From a virus: a DNA stretch of 23,206 nucleotides. Location: the IMG/VR virus record IMGVR_UViG_3300017767_000142, positions 1-23,206 of that record; one strand, 5' to 3'. Shown in pieces: positions 14,020-20,419 of this stretch (position 1 is the first letter of the stretch; the number at the start of each line of letters is the position of its first letter). Both the position numbers and the translations under genes were made by a program. The notes below the pieces were generated by a model. That model was given only the letters and a program-made list of their open reading frames with translations, was not told the origin of the DNA and ran no database searches.

Positions 14020-14431
14020 TAACGATATTAATGGGTTTGCTGGCGAGTTAGCACTTGCTCGCGTTTTAAACAGTTACCCCGATTTTAGTATTGGCCCACA
14101 CAGGCGCGGTTTTGATCTTAAGATGCGTGGTAATGATGGTAAAGATGTACGCATTGATGTAAAGACAACTAGACATCAAGCAGGGTATTTAATAGCAAAA
14201 AAGTGGCGCAAGGTCGATGATTGTGACATGTATGTGCTTGTTAGCGGAACAATGCCACGTTATGAGATACAAGGGTGGGTATGGTCTGCTGAACTAGTTA
14301 ATCCTAGCAACTTATCTGATAATGGTTATGGCGAGCATTATCATATGGAACGCTCTCAATTAAGAGTATGGAAATATGGAAATACTAGATATTCAGTAGT
14401 TGATCTGTTTGATGGTGACATACTTGCATAG
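13907..14431 (+). CDS. Putative PD-(D/E)xK nuclease-fold protein
   Basis: I start this protein at ATG 13907 (174 residues), 7 nt after AAAGGT. An upstream ATG would add residues that do not look conserved. The N terminus (VTLNEVEQSLAKQVGTKRNQQN) matches a phrase I know from marine phage proteins. FAGELALARVL gives E47, RRGFDLKM gives D70, and VRIDVKTTRHQ gives D84-x-K86, the full PD-(D/E)xK order, with a DVKTT strand as in restriction-like folds. The C-terminal half is aromatic (EIQGWVWSAEL, WKYGNTRYSVVDL). It may be a nuclease acting on replication or host DNA, or a structural relative. It overlaps both neighbours. Confidence 0.65.
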   Translation: MIVTLNEVEQSLAKQVGTKRNQQNLANGTNSTKVANPDNDINGFAGELALARVLNSYPDFSIGPHRRGFDLKMRGNDGKDVRIDVKTTRHQAGYLIAKKWRKVDDCDMYVLVSGTMPRYEIQGWVWSAELVNPSNLSDNGYGEHYHMERSQLRVWKYGNTRYSVVDLFDGDILA

Positions 14432-14810
14432 TCAGAATGTTGGAACAATTGGAGAGTTGGCTGTGCGTATAGAATTAATCAAACAAGGATATAAGGTGTA
14501 TATACCTGAAGTCGATGTCGACCATGTTGATTTAATTGTAGAGCTACATAATAATTCATTTCAGCGTGTCCAAGTTAAAACAGTGACCAAGCCAACTACA
14601 GACACTGCAATACAAGTGCGCTGCGTTAAATATGTAGATAGCGGTAGGGTAGATGTGGTGGCGGTTTATTACGTGCCACAAGATAAGTGCGCATTTGTGC
14701 CTTATAACAATGAAAAGATGTTAAGCCTTGCCTTAACTACCGCAAAAAATAATCAAACATCTAAACGTATATGGTTCTACCAATACGAAAGATATCCGGA
14801 GTTTAGTTAA
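14412..14810 (+). CDS. Putative PD-(D/E)xK endonuclease, group I intron-endonuclease-like
   Basis: This 132-residue protein starts at ATG 14412, 20 nt inside the previous gene. A TTG at 14400 would add four residues. GTIGELAVRIELIKQGYKVY carries E15, VDHVDLIVEL carries D40, and RVQVKTV carries Q54-x-K56. This order and spacing resemble the PD-(D/E)xK endonucleases related to cyanobacterial group I intron homing enzymes, which also occur as free-standing phage proteins. The C-terminal half (VDVVAVYYVPQDKCAFVPY) matches the strand pattern of that family. It ends in a TAATG junction. Actual cutting activity is inference. Confidence 0.65.
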   Translation: MVTYLHSQNVGTIGELAVRIELIKQGYKVYIPEVDVDHVDLIVELHNNSFQRVQVKTVTKPTTDTAIQVRCVKYVDSGRVDVVAVYYVPQDKCAFVPYNNEKMLSLALTTAKNNQTSKRIWFYQYERYPEFS

Positions 14811-15040
14811 TGATATTAGAACATTATGCAGGAAGTGTGTCATTTGACACAGACAATCACGAAAGAAGTGATCAGATAGTCACGGCACTGCGCTATAAAG
14901 ATTTGGTAGAGAAGATACAAAACCTTATGAAGCATCGCAAAAACCCTGAAGTGCATTTTGCGTGCCATAAAATGGGTAAAAAAGAATTTGATTTAACTGA
15001 GAAACTAACAAGAGAGGTAAAAAATGCAATGGATACTTGA
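14810..15040 (+). CDS. Small hypothetical protein
   Basis: This 76-residue protein starts at a TAATG junction. It contains an acidic, strand-forming N terminus (ILEHYAGSVSFDTDNHE) and helices rich in Lys and Leu (YKDLVEKIQNLMKHRK, FDLTEKLTREVKNAM). The segment HFACHKMGKKEFD has one Cys between two His, too little for a zinc site. I do not recognise it. Its position between nuclease-like genes and a Zn-ribbon protein makes a role in DNA metabolism plausible but unproven. It overlaps the next gene by 17 nt. Confidence 0.6.
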   Translation: MILEHYAGSVSFDTDNHERSDQIVTALRYKDLVEKIQNLMKHRKNPEVHFACHKMGKKEFDLTEKLTREVKNAMDT

Positions 15041-15263
15041 GAAAAAAGCAGATAATGACCGTTTTGGTGGTCGCATATTAAGAAATAAAGAGACACGTGG
15101 GCGCAAGCTAGTAGTAGATAAGCTTATTAAGTATTGCCCATCATGCGAAAGAACGTATGAGCGAGTCAATATGGGTAACTATAACTCAAAGTTTATGTAT
15201 TACAAAAAAGGACAAATACCATCATATGGTAAAGAAAAAGTAATATGCGAGAGATGCAAGTAA
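15024..15263 (+). CDS. Small Zn-ribbon protein
   Basis: This 79-residue basic protein has two CxxC knuckles, C38-P-S-C41 and C75-E-R-C78, the second at the very C terminus. This is the layout of a zinc ribbon. The N-terminal 35 residues are basic (GGRILRNKETRGRKLVVDK) and may touch nucleic acid. AGAGG lies 5 nt before the ATG. It ends one base before the methyltransferase start, so the two are likely co-translated. A partner or DNA-targeting role for that enzyme is possible but not shown. Confidence 0.65.
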   Translation: MQWILEKKADNDRFGGRILRNKETRGRKLVVDKLIKYCPSCERTYERVNMGNYNSKFMYYKKGQIPSYGKEKVICERCK

Positions 15264-15264
15264 C

Positions 15265-16116
15265 ATGCGTTTGCTCGATTTGTTTAGTGGAATTGGTGGA
15301 TTTGCGCTTGCTGCTAAGTGGGTATGGGGTAAGGAGCTGGATATTGTTGGGTTTTGTGACATTGAAGAATATTGTCACAAGGTACTTGCAAAGAACTTTC
15401 CTAATGTGCCTATATATAAGGACATCTGTGATTTAGATGGCGCAGATTTTACTAATATTGACCTTATTACTGGTGGTTTCCCTTGCACTGATATTAGCCA
15501 GGCTGGTGCTGGTAAAGGACTAATTGATGAGTCAGGAAAAAGAACTAGGTCAGGTCTTTGGTTTGAAATGCACCGTCTCATTAGCGAGATACGACCAAGA
15601 TTTGCACTCATTGAGAACGTACCAATGCTCACTGCTAGGGGCGGAACACGAGTTATTGCAGACCTTGCCCAAATCGGGTACAATGCAGAATGGACGATTA
15701 TCGGAGCAGACGATGTTGGAGCTTGGCACAGAAGAAAAAGAATATGGATCGTTGCCTACCCGGAACAACTTCCCAACACCAACGGTGTCGGATGTGTTCA
15801 CGGCCAATCTAAAGAGCAGTCAGCAGAAAGAAGGGTCACTTCATTCGGTAACATTAAGTCAGGCCGTGCATATGAAGAAACTTTTTCCAACGCTGACAGC
15901 GAACGAGGACGCAGCAGGCACTCCAAACGGAAAAATGCAGCGAATGCTGGGCAACTGCGAAGAAGTAAGAAATTCGGGGGATGGCGTACTGAACCCAAAC
16001 TGGGTAGAGTGGCTCATGGGATACCCAATCGGGTGGACAGACTTAAAGGATTAGGAAACGCTATTGTACCACAAGTAGCACAATTAATAATGGAGAAATT
16101 ATATGGGAAAATTTAG
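15265..16116 (+). CDS. dcm: DNA (cytosine-5) methyltransferase
   Basis: This 283-residue C5 methyltransferase transfers methyl from SAM to cytosine in DNA. Motif I is FSGIGGF (7-13), motif IV is GGFPCTDIS with the nucleophile C74, motif VI is ENV (117-119), motif VIII is HRRKRIW (155-161), and motif X is GLGNAIVPQVA (262-272), so all core motifs are present. The target-recognition segment (about 165-255) is short and basic and ends with EPKLGRVAHGIPNRVDRLKG, a phrase typical of phage Dcm proteins. It probably protects phage DNA from host restriction. No paired restriction enzyme is obvious. Much of the gene, from 15527 to 16054, is also open in a second frame that reads as another protein. 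Confidence 0.9.
   Translation: MRLLDLFSGIGGFALAAKWVWGKELDIVGFCDIEEYCHKVLAKNFPNVPIYKDICDLDGADFTNIDLITGGFPCTDISQAGAGKGLIDESGKRTRSGLWFEMHRLISEIRPRFALIENVPMLTARGGTRVIADLAQIGYNAEWTIIGADDVGAWHRRKRIWIVAYPEQLPNTNGVGCVHGQSKEQSAERRVTSFGNIKSGRAYEETFSNADSERGRSRHSKRKNAANAGQLRRSKKFGGWRTEPKLGRVAHGIPNRVDRLKGLGNAIVPQVAQLIMEKLYGKI
15527..16054 (+). CDS. Overlapping gene in the +1 frame inside dcm
   Basis: This 175-codon ORF lies wholly within dcm. It starts at ATG 15527, 7 nt after AAAGGA (15514-15519), a good ribosome-binding site inside dcm. The product reads as a protein family I know from phage methyltransferase loci: SLARYDQDLHSLRTYQCSLLG (18-38), LPKSGTMQNGRLSE (47-60), two PTxT repeats (NFPTPTVSD at 81-89 and LFPTLTANED at 119-128), and the closing LNPNWVEWLMGYPIGWTDL (155-173). 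Noise in an alternative frame should not yield such phrases, so I regard it as a real second gene. A frameshifted relic of a dcm extension is the alternative. Function is unknown. Confidence 0.65.
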   Translation: MSQEKELGQVFGLKCTVSLARYDQDLHSLRTYQCSLLGAEHELLQTLPKSGTMQNGRLSEQTMLELGTEEKEYGSLPTRNNFPTPTVSDVFTANLKSSQQKEGSLHSVTLSQAVHMKKLFPTLTANEDAAGTPNGKMQRMLGNCEEVRNSGDGVLNPNWVEWLMGYPIGWTDLKD

Positions 16117-16756
16117 TTTACATGGCACAAAATATATTAACGAAGAGGGTAAGCGCGTACCAAGCGTAACCACTATTATTAATGGGCATCTTGGCTGGAA
16201 TAAGCAGGCACTACTTGGCTGGACAAAACGTATGATGCTTGGTGGCCAGGATAGCGACAAGGTTTTAAGTGAGGCTGGTGATATCGGTACATTACTTCAT
16301 TTGCTTATTGAGGGGCATCAGCAAGGCTTTGATGTTGATACAAAAGATTATAGCTATAACCAGGAAAAAGCTGCGATGAAAGCATTTGCAGGGTATTTGC
16401 AGTGGTATGAGAAAAGAAAGTTCAAGTCACTTGCAAATGAATTGGTTTTAGTCAATGAAGAATTGCAAGTAGGCGGTACAATTGACTCTATTGGTAAGAT
16501 GGGTGATGACTTAGTAGTAGTTGACTGGAAAACGAGTAAGTATTTGTATGCAGAAAATAAGATCCAATTAAGTGCCTATTGTTATATGTATGAACAAGCA
16601 CAACCCAAGGCTAAGATATCACATGGTCTTGTGATGCGCTTTGGTAAGGATGACGGCAAATTTCATCAGCACGTTATCAAGAGAGAAAAATTAGAAACCG
16701 GGATTGAAGTATTTAAGGCGCTTGTAAAAATCTCGCAACTCAAATCCCAGCTTTGA
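16103..16756 (+). CDS. RecB/Cas4-like PD-(D/E)xK exonuclease
   Basis: This 217-residue protein has the order of motifs seen in phage exonucleases of the RecB/Cas4 group: an N-terminal SVTTIINGHL phrase, H66 in GTLLHLLIEG, D128 in VGGTIDSIG, D141-W-K143 in VVVDWKTSK, and Q155 in IQLSAYCYMYEQ. No four-Cys iron-sulphur cluster is present, so it is closer to plain PDDEXK_1 phage exonucleases than to Cas4. It likely resects DNA ends for recombination together with the SSB. GGAG lies 8 nt before the ATG. It overlaps the end of dcm by 14 nt and the primase-helicase start by 4 nt. Confidence 0.8.
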   Translation: MGKFSLHGTKYINEEGKRVPSVTTIINGHLGWNKQALLGWTKRMMLGGQDSDKVLSEAGDIGTLLHLLIEGHQQGFDVDTKDYSYNQEKAAMKAFAGYLQWYEKRKFKSLANELVLVNEELQVGGTIDSIGKMGDDLVVVDWKTSKYLYAENKIQLSAYCYMYEQAQPKAKISHGLVMRFGKDDGKFHQHVIKREKLETGIEVFKALVKISQLKSQL

Positions 16757-18621
16757 TACGCCCATCAGAGGTTTTCTCTGAAATCAACTCAGGTGGGAAA
16801 CGTGCGCGCTGTCCTGATTGTGCTGATGGCAAGAAGAATTACAATGTACAGATAGAGCCGGACCATGCATTCTGCCATAAGTGTACGAAGACCTGGAGGT
16901 TTGATAACGATAAACCATATACTAATGGTGAGATAGAGCCGCCAACTGTAAAAGAAAAAACATATGTGAAAAGTAGCGGAGCTGTAAAAAATTCAGGATT
17001 TGTAGAAAACCGTGCAAATTTCTTAGCACACTGGAAGAAAGTTAAGAAAGACTTAGAGCTGCCGTGGAATTTAGAATCTAGGCGTGACAAGTTTGGTATA
17101 GGTGTGCGTAATAATGATAATGAAATGCAGTTAGTATTTCGCATTACAGATAATCATATAAAAAGACATAAGGGTGAGCAGTTTGGCGATGCAGAATGCA
17201 AAATTTACCCTGACATAGCAGATATAAAACCCGACAGTACGCTACTTATCTGTGAGGGAGAAAAGGATGTCGTTAGTGCCTCATGTTATGGATTCCCGGC
17301 CATAACATTTACTAGTGGTGCTAACGGCATTCCTAAAGATATTAGCGTTTTAGAGCCGTTTAAAAGTATTGTTATTTGCTATGATAGTGATGAAAGTGGC
17401 CGTAAAGGTGCAAAAAAACTGGCAAATGAATTGTACCATGTGGACCGTAATATAAAAATACTAGAATTAGATGATAATATGGACATAACTGACTATTTTT
17501 TGGCCGGTAATAGTGCTATAGAGCTAAACATACTTATACATAGTGCTAAAGTGTTTGGTGATGATCCTGGTGACTTCGGTGGTGACCCAGTGTATAATGT
17601 GCTTGATTTTATTGACACATTTCAAGATGAAGTAAAATATATATGTGATGAGATACTACTTGAAGATGGTAGGACTAGCGTTGCTGGTGGTACAAATGTA
17701 GGCAAAAGCTTATGGGCCTTACAATTTGCGTTGTGCGTTGCGATGGGTGTGCCTTTTATGAGCTTTAATGTGCCAAGGCCGAGGCGTGTGCTCCTTGTAC
17801 AGTTTGAGATGATGGATAGCATGATGACGCAACGTATTACTTCTATGATGAACGCACTACTTGATAAGTATCCGGACCGCAAACACTTACTTGGTAAAAA
17901 CCTACATATTATTAGTGCGGACCAAAAGAAATTGTTTGAAGACTCATATGTGAAGATTGAGGGCAATCTTAAAGCTACAAAAAACCCTTACGAGGTGCTT
18001 ATTATAGATAATCTATATACTAGTACGCAAGTAGATACGGTCAAAAACGATCAGTTACGTAGCTTACTTGAGACTATTGAGTCAATAAAGAAGCGTTATC
18101 AATTAGCTGTGATGATGGTAGCGCATCATAAAAAGATTAGTGAGAAGCAAGTACCAATTGATACTGCTATGGTGTTTGGTGGTTCTTTTTACTGTAACTG
18201 GCTTGACAATCTTATACAGCTTGCTGGAACGTTTAATGATAAGTTAAAAGTAATGAAGATCACAAAGACCAGGACAAATAGCGAGTTTCACAACTTACCG
18301 CTTGGCATCAAGCTTACAGATGATGATGAGCGTAATCATTTATTATATGAGTATTTGCAGCCACTACCAAAAGGTGAGGTGTTTTGGTATCGCGAACAAG
18401 AAAATTCCGATGAGGACCGCGTGCTTGAAAACATAGCGAGCCAAGGTGACAATTTTACATATGAGGATATGCGTTTAAGCCTAAAAGAAACATTAAACAT
18501 TACTAGCAGTAATTCTATAAGCAGATGGCTTAAAAAGTTATTAAAACAGCAAAGAATAATAAAGATTGAACGCGGAATATATGCAAAGAATCGTACAGAT
18601 TTAGATGCATTGCTTAATTAA
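16753..18621 (+). CDS. DNA primase-helicase
   Basis: This 622-residue fusion would prime and unwind phage DNA. Residues 20-44 form a zinc finger (C20, C23, C41, C44). The TOPRIM domain (about 160-240) has Glu in LLICEGEKD and DSDESG. A RecA-like ATPase follows with Walker A GGTNVGKS (near 312-319) and Walker B VLIIDNLY (near 415). The last 70 residues (SISRWLKKLLKQQRIIKIERGIYAK) look like a winged helix. The arrangement resembles T7 gp4/Twinkle-like proteins, with a RepA-type ATPase. The start is TTG at 16753, overlapping the previous stop (TTGA). No ATG lies between it and the zinc finger, so TTG is needed to keep the finger. Confidence 0.9.
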   Translation: MIRPSEVFSEINSGGKRARCPDCADGKKNYNVQIEPDHAFCHKCTKTWRFDNDKPYTNGEIEPPTVKEKTYVKSSGAVKNSGFVENRANFLAHWKKVKKDLELPWNLESRRDKFGIGVRNNDNEMQLVFRITDNHIKRHKGEQFGDAECKIYPDIADIKPDSTLLICEGEKDVVSASCYGFPAITFTSGANGIPKDISVLEPFKSIVICYDSDESGRKGAKKLANELYHVDRNIKILELDDNMDITDYFLAGNSAIELNILIHSAKVFGDDPGDFGGDPVYNVLDFIDTFQDEVKYICDEILLEDGRTSVAGGTNVGKSLWALQFALCVAMGVPFMSFNVPRPRRVLLVQFEMMDSMMTQRITSMMNALLDKYPDRKHLLGKNLHIISADQKKLFEDSYVKIEGNLKATKNPYEVLIIDNLYTSTQVDTVKNDQLRSLLETIESIKKRYQLAVMMVAHHKKISEKQVPIDTAMVFGGSFYCNWLDNLIQLAGTFNDKLKVMKITKTRTNSEFHNLPLGIKLTDDDERNHLLYEYLQPLPKGEVFWYREQENSDEDRVLENIASQGDNFTYEDMRLSLKETLNITSSNSISRWLKKLLKQQRIIKIERGIYAKNRTDLDALLN

Positions 18622-18708
18622 CCGACGCGCAGGAGAGGTGAAGTAGGTGAACTACTGTAAACACTTACTTCACTTACTTTACTTACTTCACTTATATTTA
18701 GTGTCGGT
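18621..18708. repeat. Repeat-rich region after the primase-helicase (candidate origin or operator)
   Basis: ACTTACTTCACTTA occurs at 18663-18676 and 18681-18694, an 18-bp period. A near-inverted copy, GTGAAGTAGGTGAA, is at 18638-18651. The region is closed by ACCGAC (18621-18626) and GTCGGT (18703-18708). Direct repeats in phase with an outer dyad, next to a replication gene, fit an origin or a replication-regulator site. A translational or transcriptional control of the next gene is the alternative. Confidence 0.5.
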
Positions 18709-18720
18709 GTGAACATTTCA

Positions 18721-18948
18721 ATGAAAAAAATGGATTTTATACATAAATGTCCATTATCACATGAAGAAGACAAAACTTGCATCTTTGCCATGCCAGTAAA
18801 AGACACCATTCATTGCAAAGCTGTGATTAACTGGTGGCATGATCTTGACATTGCTTTACATGATAAATGTTTTCACAGAGCTTGGGGCAGAGACAAACTA
18901 CTTTGGCGCAACCGGCAAATAAAAAAAACCCTGCCAGGTAAAATATAA
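18721..18948 (+). CDS. Small Cys/His-rich protein
   Basis: This 75-residue protein has C10, C20, C32 and C50 with nearby His residues (IHKC, TIHC, DKCFH), which could form a zinc site, and a basic C terminus (RNRQIKKTLPGKI). I do not recognise the family. The start is uncertain: GTG 18709, ATG 18721 and ATG 18730 are all in frame and none has a ribosome-binding site, so I chose the first ATG. It is the last gene of the rightward early operon and lies between the repeat region and a triple terminator. Confidence 0.5.
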   Translation: MKKMDFIHKCPLSHEEDKTCIFAMPVKDTIHCKAVINWWHDLDIALHDKCFHRAWGRDKLLWRNRQIKKTLPGKI

Positions 18949-19072
18949 AAAACCCTGCGAGCAATAATATAAAACCATAAAATAATGCAAATAGTAGGGC
19001 AAAAAATCACCAAAAAATGACTGTTTTTTTATGTATGTAATAATTTGATACATGCAATAAAAGACACAAAAA
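18920..19072. other. AT-rich intergenic sequence with short repeats
   Basis: The phrase AAAAAACCCTGC occurs twice, at about 18922-18933 (inside the end of the Cys/His-rich gene) and 18947-18958. No ORF, promoter or RNA gene is visible. The stretch leads into the terminator cluster. Confidence 0.4.
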
Positions 19073-19092
19073 AAGCGCTTTTAAAAGCGCTT
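19073..19092. terminator. Palindromic hairpin, terminator 1
   Basis: A perfect 20-bp palindrome centred on TTTTAAAA with GCGC arms, flanked by an A run on the left. It would work best for leftward transcripts because the long T run appears on the minus strand. Confidence 0.6.
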
Positions 19093-19135
19093 AAAATGGA
19101 CCTAAAAACATAATTTACTATAATGATTTAGGCAC

Positions 19136-19164
19136 AAAAAAAGCACTTTTAAAAGCGCTTTTTT
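19136..19164. terminator. Hairpin terminator 2
   Basis: The stem AAAAGCAC/GCGCTTTT with one A-C mismatch around TTTTAAAA is followed by a T run on the plus strand and preceded by an A run, so it can stop transcripts from both sides. It is a diverged direct copy of terminator 1 together with the preceding GCACAAAAAAAG-like sequence. Confidence 0.65.
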
Positions 19165-19200
19165 GATCAATTCAAATATTAATAAGTTATAAGAGACACA

Positions 19201-19229
19201 AAAAAGCCCGGAATTAATCCAGGCTTTTT
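19201..19229. terminator. Bidirectional hairpin terminator 3
   Basis: AAAAAGCC pairs with GGCTTTTT, and inside a C-A mismatch GGA pairs with TCC around ATTAA. A and T runs on either side make it bidirectional. It lies 24 nt beyond the stop of the last minus-strand minigene and is its likely terminator. Confidence 0.75.
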
Positions 19230-19252
19230 ACTTGCTGCGGTGTGTTTATTTG

Positions 19253-19366
19253 TTACTCTTCAATGCTTAACAGTAGCGCACCAATAAATAATAGTATAAA
19301 CAAAGCTAGATAAAAATCAACCCAACCAAGGTTATTAACTGTTAAAACGCGGCTTAATAAGATCAC
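19253..19366 (-). CDS. Single-pass membrane micropeptide
   Basis: This 37-residue peptide starts at GTG 19366 in a GTGA overlap with the previous stop, with GAGG 7 nt upstream. Residues 17-34 (DFYLALFILLFIGALLLS) form one strongly hydrophobic membrane span, followed by SIEE. The N-terminal part carries one Arg. It ends the minus-strand operon just before terminator 3. Holin-like or superinfection-exclusion peptides have this size, but no family signature supports either. Confidence 0.5.
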   Translation of the reverse strand: MILLSRVLTVNNLGWVDFYLALFILLFIGALLLSIEE

Positions 19367-19515
19367 TTTACAACCTCGCTTTTAAACGTAATCCAGGAAT
19401 GCGTTTTTAATTCGCAATGATTACACAAAAAAACATTCTTGAATTGCTTAATTAAGTATGTTTTGTAATATGTTTTATTTGTTGGCGCTTTTATGCTGCA
19501 TTTATAACACTTCAT
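19363..19515 (-). CDS. Zn-ribbon micropeptide (two CxxC)
   Basis: This 50-residue peptide has C3-Y-K-C6 and C31-N-H-C34, a spacing typical of a zinc ribbon, and a basic middle segment (KAPTNKTYYKTYLIKQFK). Its ATG lies in a TAATG junction with the preceding gene's stop, and its own stop is shared with the GTG of the next gene. It is the second of the two Zn-ribbon peptides in this operon. Function is not known. Confidence 0.6.
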   Translation of the reverse strand: MKCYKCSIKAPTNKTYYKTYLIKQFKNVFLCNHCELKTHSWITFKSEVVK

Positions 19516-19670
19516 TACAGTTTGTTTTTGTTTAAATTTATATCGACTCTATCAGTCAATGTAAGATCAACGTAATCAATAGAATACAGATGATCCGAAT
19601 CTAAAAAAGCATATAATCTATGTTCCGGATTACATGACTCTAATGTTTTAATAATGTCTTTAATTTTCAT
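19515..19670 (-). CDS. Small acidic hypothetical peptide
   Basis: This 51-residue peptide begins MKIKDIIKTLESCNPEHRLY and continues with many Asp (LDSDHLYSIDYVDLTLTDRVD). AGAGG lies 8 nt before the ATG. It overlaps the end of the previous gene by 11 nt. The pattern of a helix followed by strands could be a tiny alpha/beta domain. It resembles small phage peptides with an ESCNP-x-x-x-V/L-x-x-x phrase that I recall from several phages, but I assign no function. Confidence 0.55.
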   Translation of the reverse strand: MKIKDIIKTLESCNPEHRLYAFLDSDHLYSIDYVDLTLTDRVDINLNKNKL

Positions 19671-19836
19671 TGCTGCAAACCTCTTGTAATCTGTTATAAT
19701 ATATCAATATTTCATTAAATGCAATGTCTTGACCGCCTAACGTGATCATGTCATTACTTAACGTGACGCGGTCCGTCACACGTGCAAATATGCGAAATAC
19801 TTTTAATGCTATTTTATTACGTTGTTCTAAGTTCAT
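19660..19836 (-). CDS. Small helical hypothetical peptide
   Basis: This 58-residue peptide is mostly helical: MNLEQRNKIALKVFRIFARV, then TDRVTLSNDMITLGGQDIAF and NEILIYYNRLQEVCSNEN. It starts at ATG 19836 in an ATGA overlap and uses the shared AGAGGTTAAAAA ribosome-binding module encoded in the tail of the preceding gene. It has no membrane span, and the single Cys argues against metal binding. No family is recognised. Confidence 0.55.
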   Translation of the reverse strand: MNLEQRNKIALKVFRIFARVTDRVTLSNDMITLGGQDIAFNEILIYYNRLQEVCSNEN

Positions 19837-19997
19837 TTTTTAACCTCTTTTTTGTTTAAACAGCTATTACATAATAATTGATCATTACTTACACCATACA
19901 AAACAATTTGCGAATTATCCGCACATGTTCCAGGAACACCGCAGCCGCTGCAATATAGATTAATTTCTTGATCAACTTTATTTATGCAATACTTCAT
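19833..19997 (-). CDS. Zn-ribbon micropeptide (Cys-rich)
   Basis: This 54-residue peptide has C4, C16-S-G-C19, C25 and C43-N-S-C46, enough for a zinc ribbon with CxxC knuckles. It ends LNKKEVKK, where the codons double as the AGAGGT site of the next gene. The ATG is in an ATGA overlap with the previous gene and has the same AGAGGTTAAAAA module. Such peptides can bind nucleic acids or proteins. No target is evident. Confidence 0.6.
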   Translation of the reverse strand: MKYCINKVDQEINLYCSGCGVPGTCADNSQIVLYGVSNDQLLCNSCLNKKEVKK

Positions 19998-20416
19998 TTT
20001 TTAACCTCTTTTATGTAATTGTGATCAATCCAGGACCGGCAAAGCTGTATTAATTCATTATGCTTTAATTCATGCTGCGCACTATCAAAGCCGGCAGCGC
20101 GCACCATCAAACCCAAGCCGCGTTTATTTAATACATATATGCTGTAATCTGTGCCGTTACAGCTAATTAAACAGCTTTTATGTAATGTCGTATTCTCCAT
20201 GTTAAAAACAACATCATATATTTTAATACTTGCCCTCTCATATTCAACCGCGTACCAATACAGCGCATCAATAACAGATATGTCTATAAGCTGCGGCGGC
20301 TTTACTTGGTATTTAAGGCGCTTTAATGTTTTAAAATGCATCATTGCAATTGCTTTACTTTCAAACTTATCAAAGCAAAAAGAATGATCTTTTTTATAAT
20401 ATTCAAGTACGTACAT
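19994..20416 (-). CDS. Hypothetical protein of the minus-strand operon
   Basis: This 140-residue protein is not one I recognise. It begins MYVLEYYKKDHSFCFDKFES, has a basic helix near 25-40 (MMHFKTLKRLKYQVK), a beta-rich middle with several Cys (C86 and C90), and a helical C terminus (ELKHNELIQLCRSWIDHNYI) ending KEVKK. AGAGGT is 8 nt before the ATG. No membrane span is present. The final codons carry the ribosome-binding site of the next minigene, and the stop overlaps its ATG. The high share of aromatic residues suggests a compact, soluble fold. Confidence 0.65.
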   Translation of the reverse strand: MYVLEYYKKDHSFCFDKFESKAIAMMHFKTLKRLKYQVKPPQLIDISVIDALYWYAVEYERASIKIYDVVFNMENTTLHKSCLISCNGTDYSIYVLNKRGLGLMVRAAGFDSAQHELKHNELIQLCRSWIDHNYIKEVKK

Positions 20417-20419
20417 TGT

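Noticed and set aside
15245-15807. Other ORFs over the start of dcm (15245-15436 plus; 15375-15683 and 15550-15807 minus)
   Set aside because: They show no recognisable motifs or ribosome-binding sites, unlike the frame-2 ORF from 15527. They are explained as shadows.
18663-18694. CRISPR-like repeats
   Set aside because: Only two 14-bp copies separated by 4 bp, with no spacers of regular length and no cas genes in the window.
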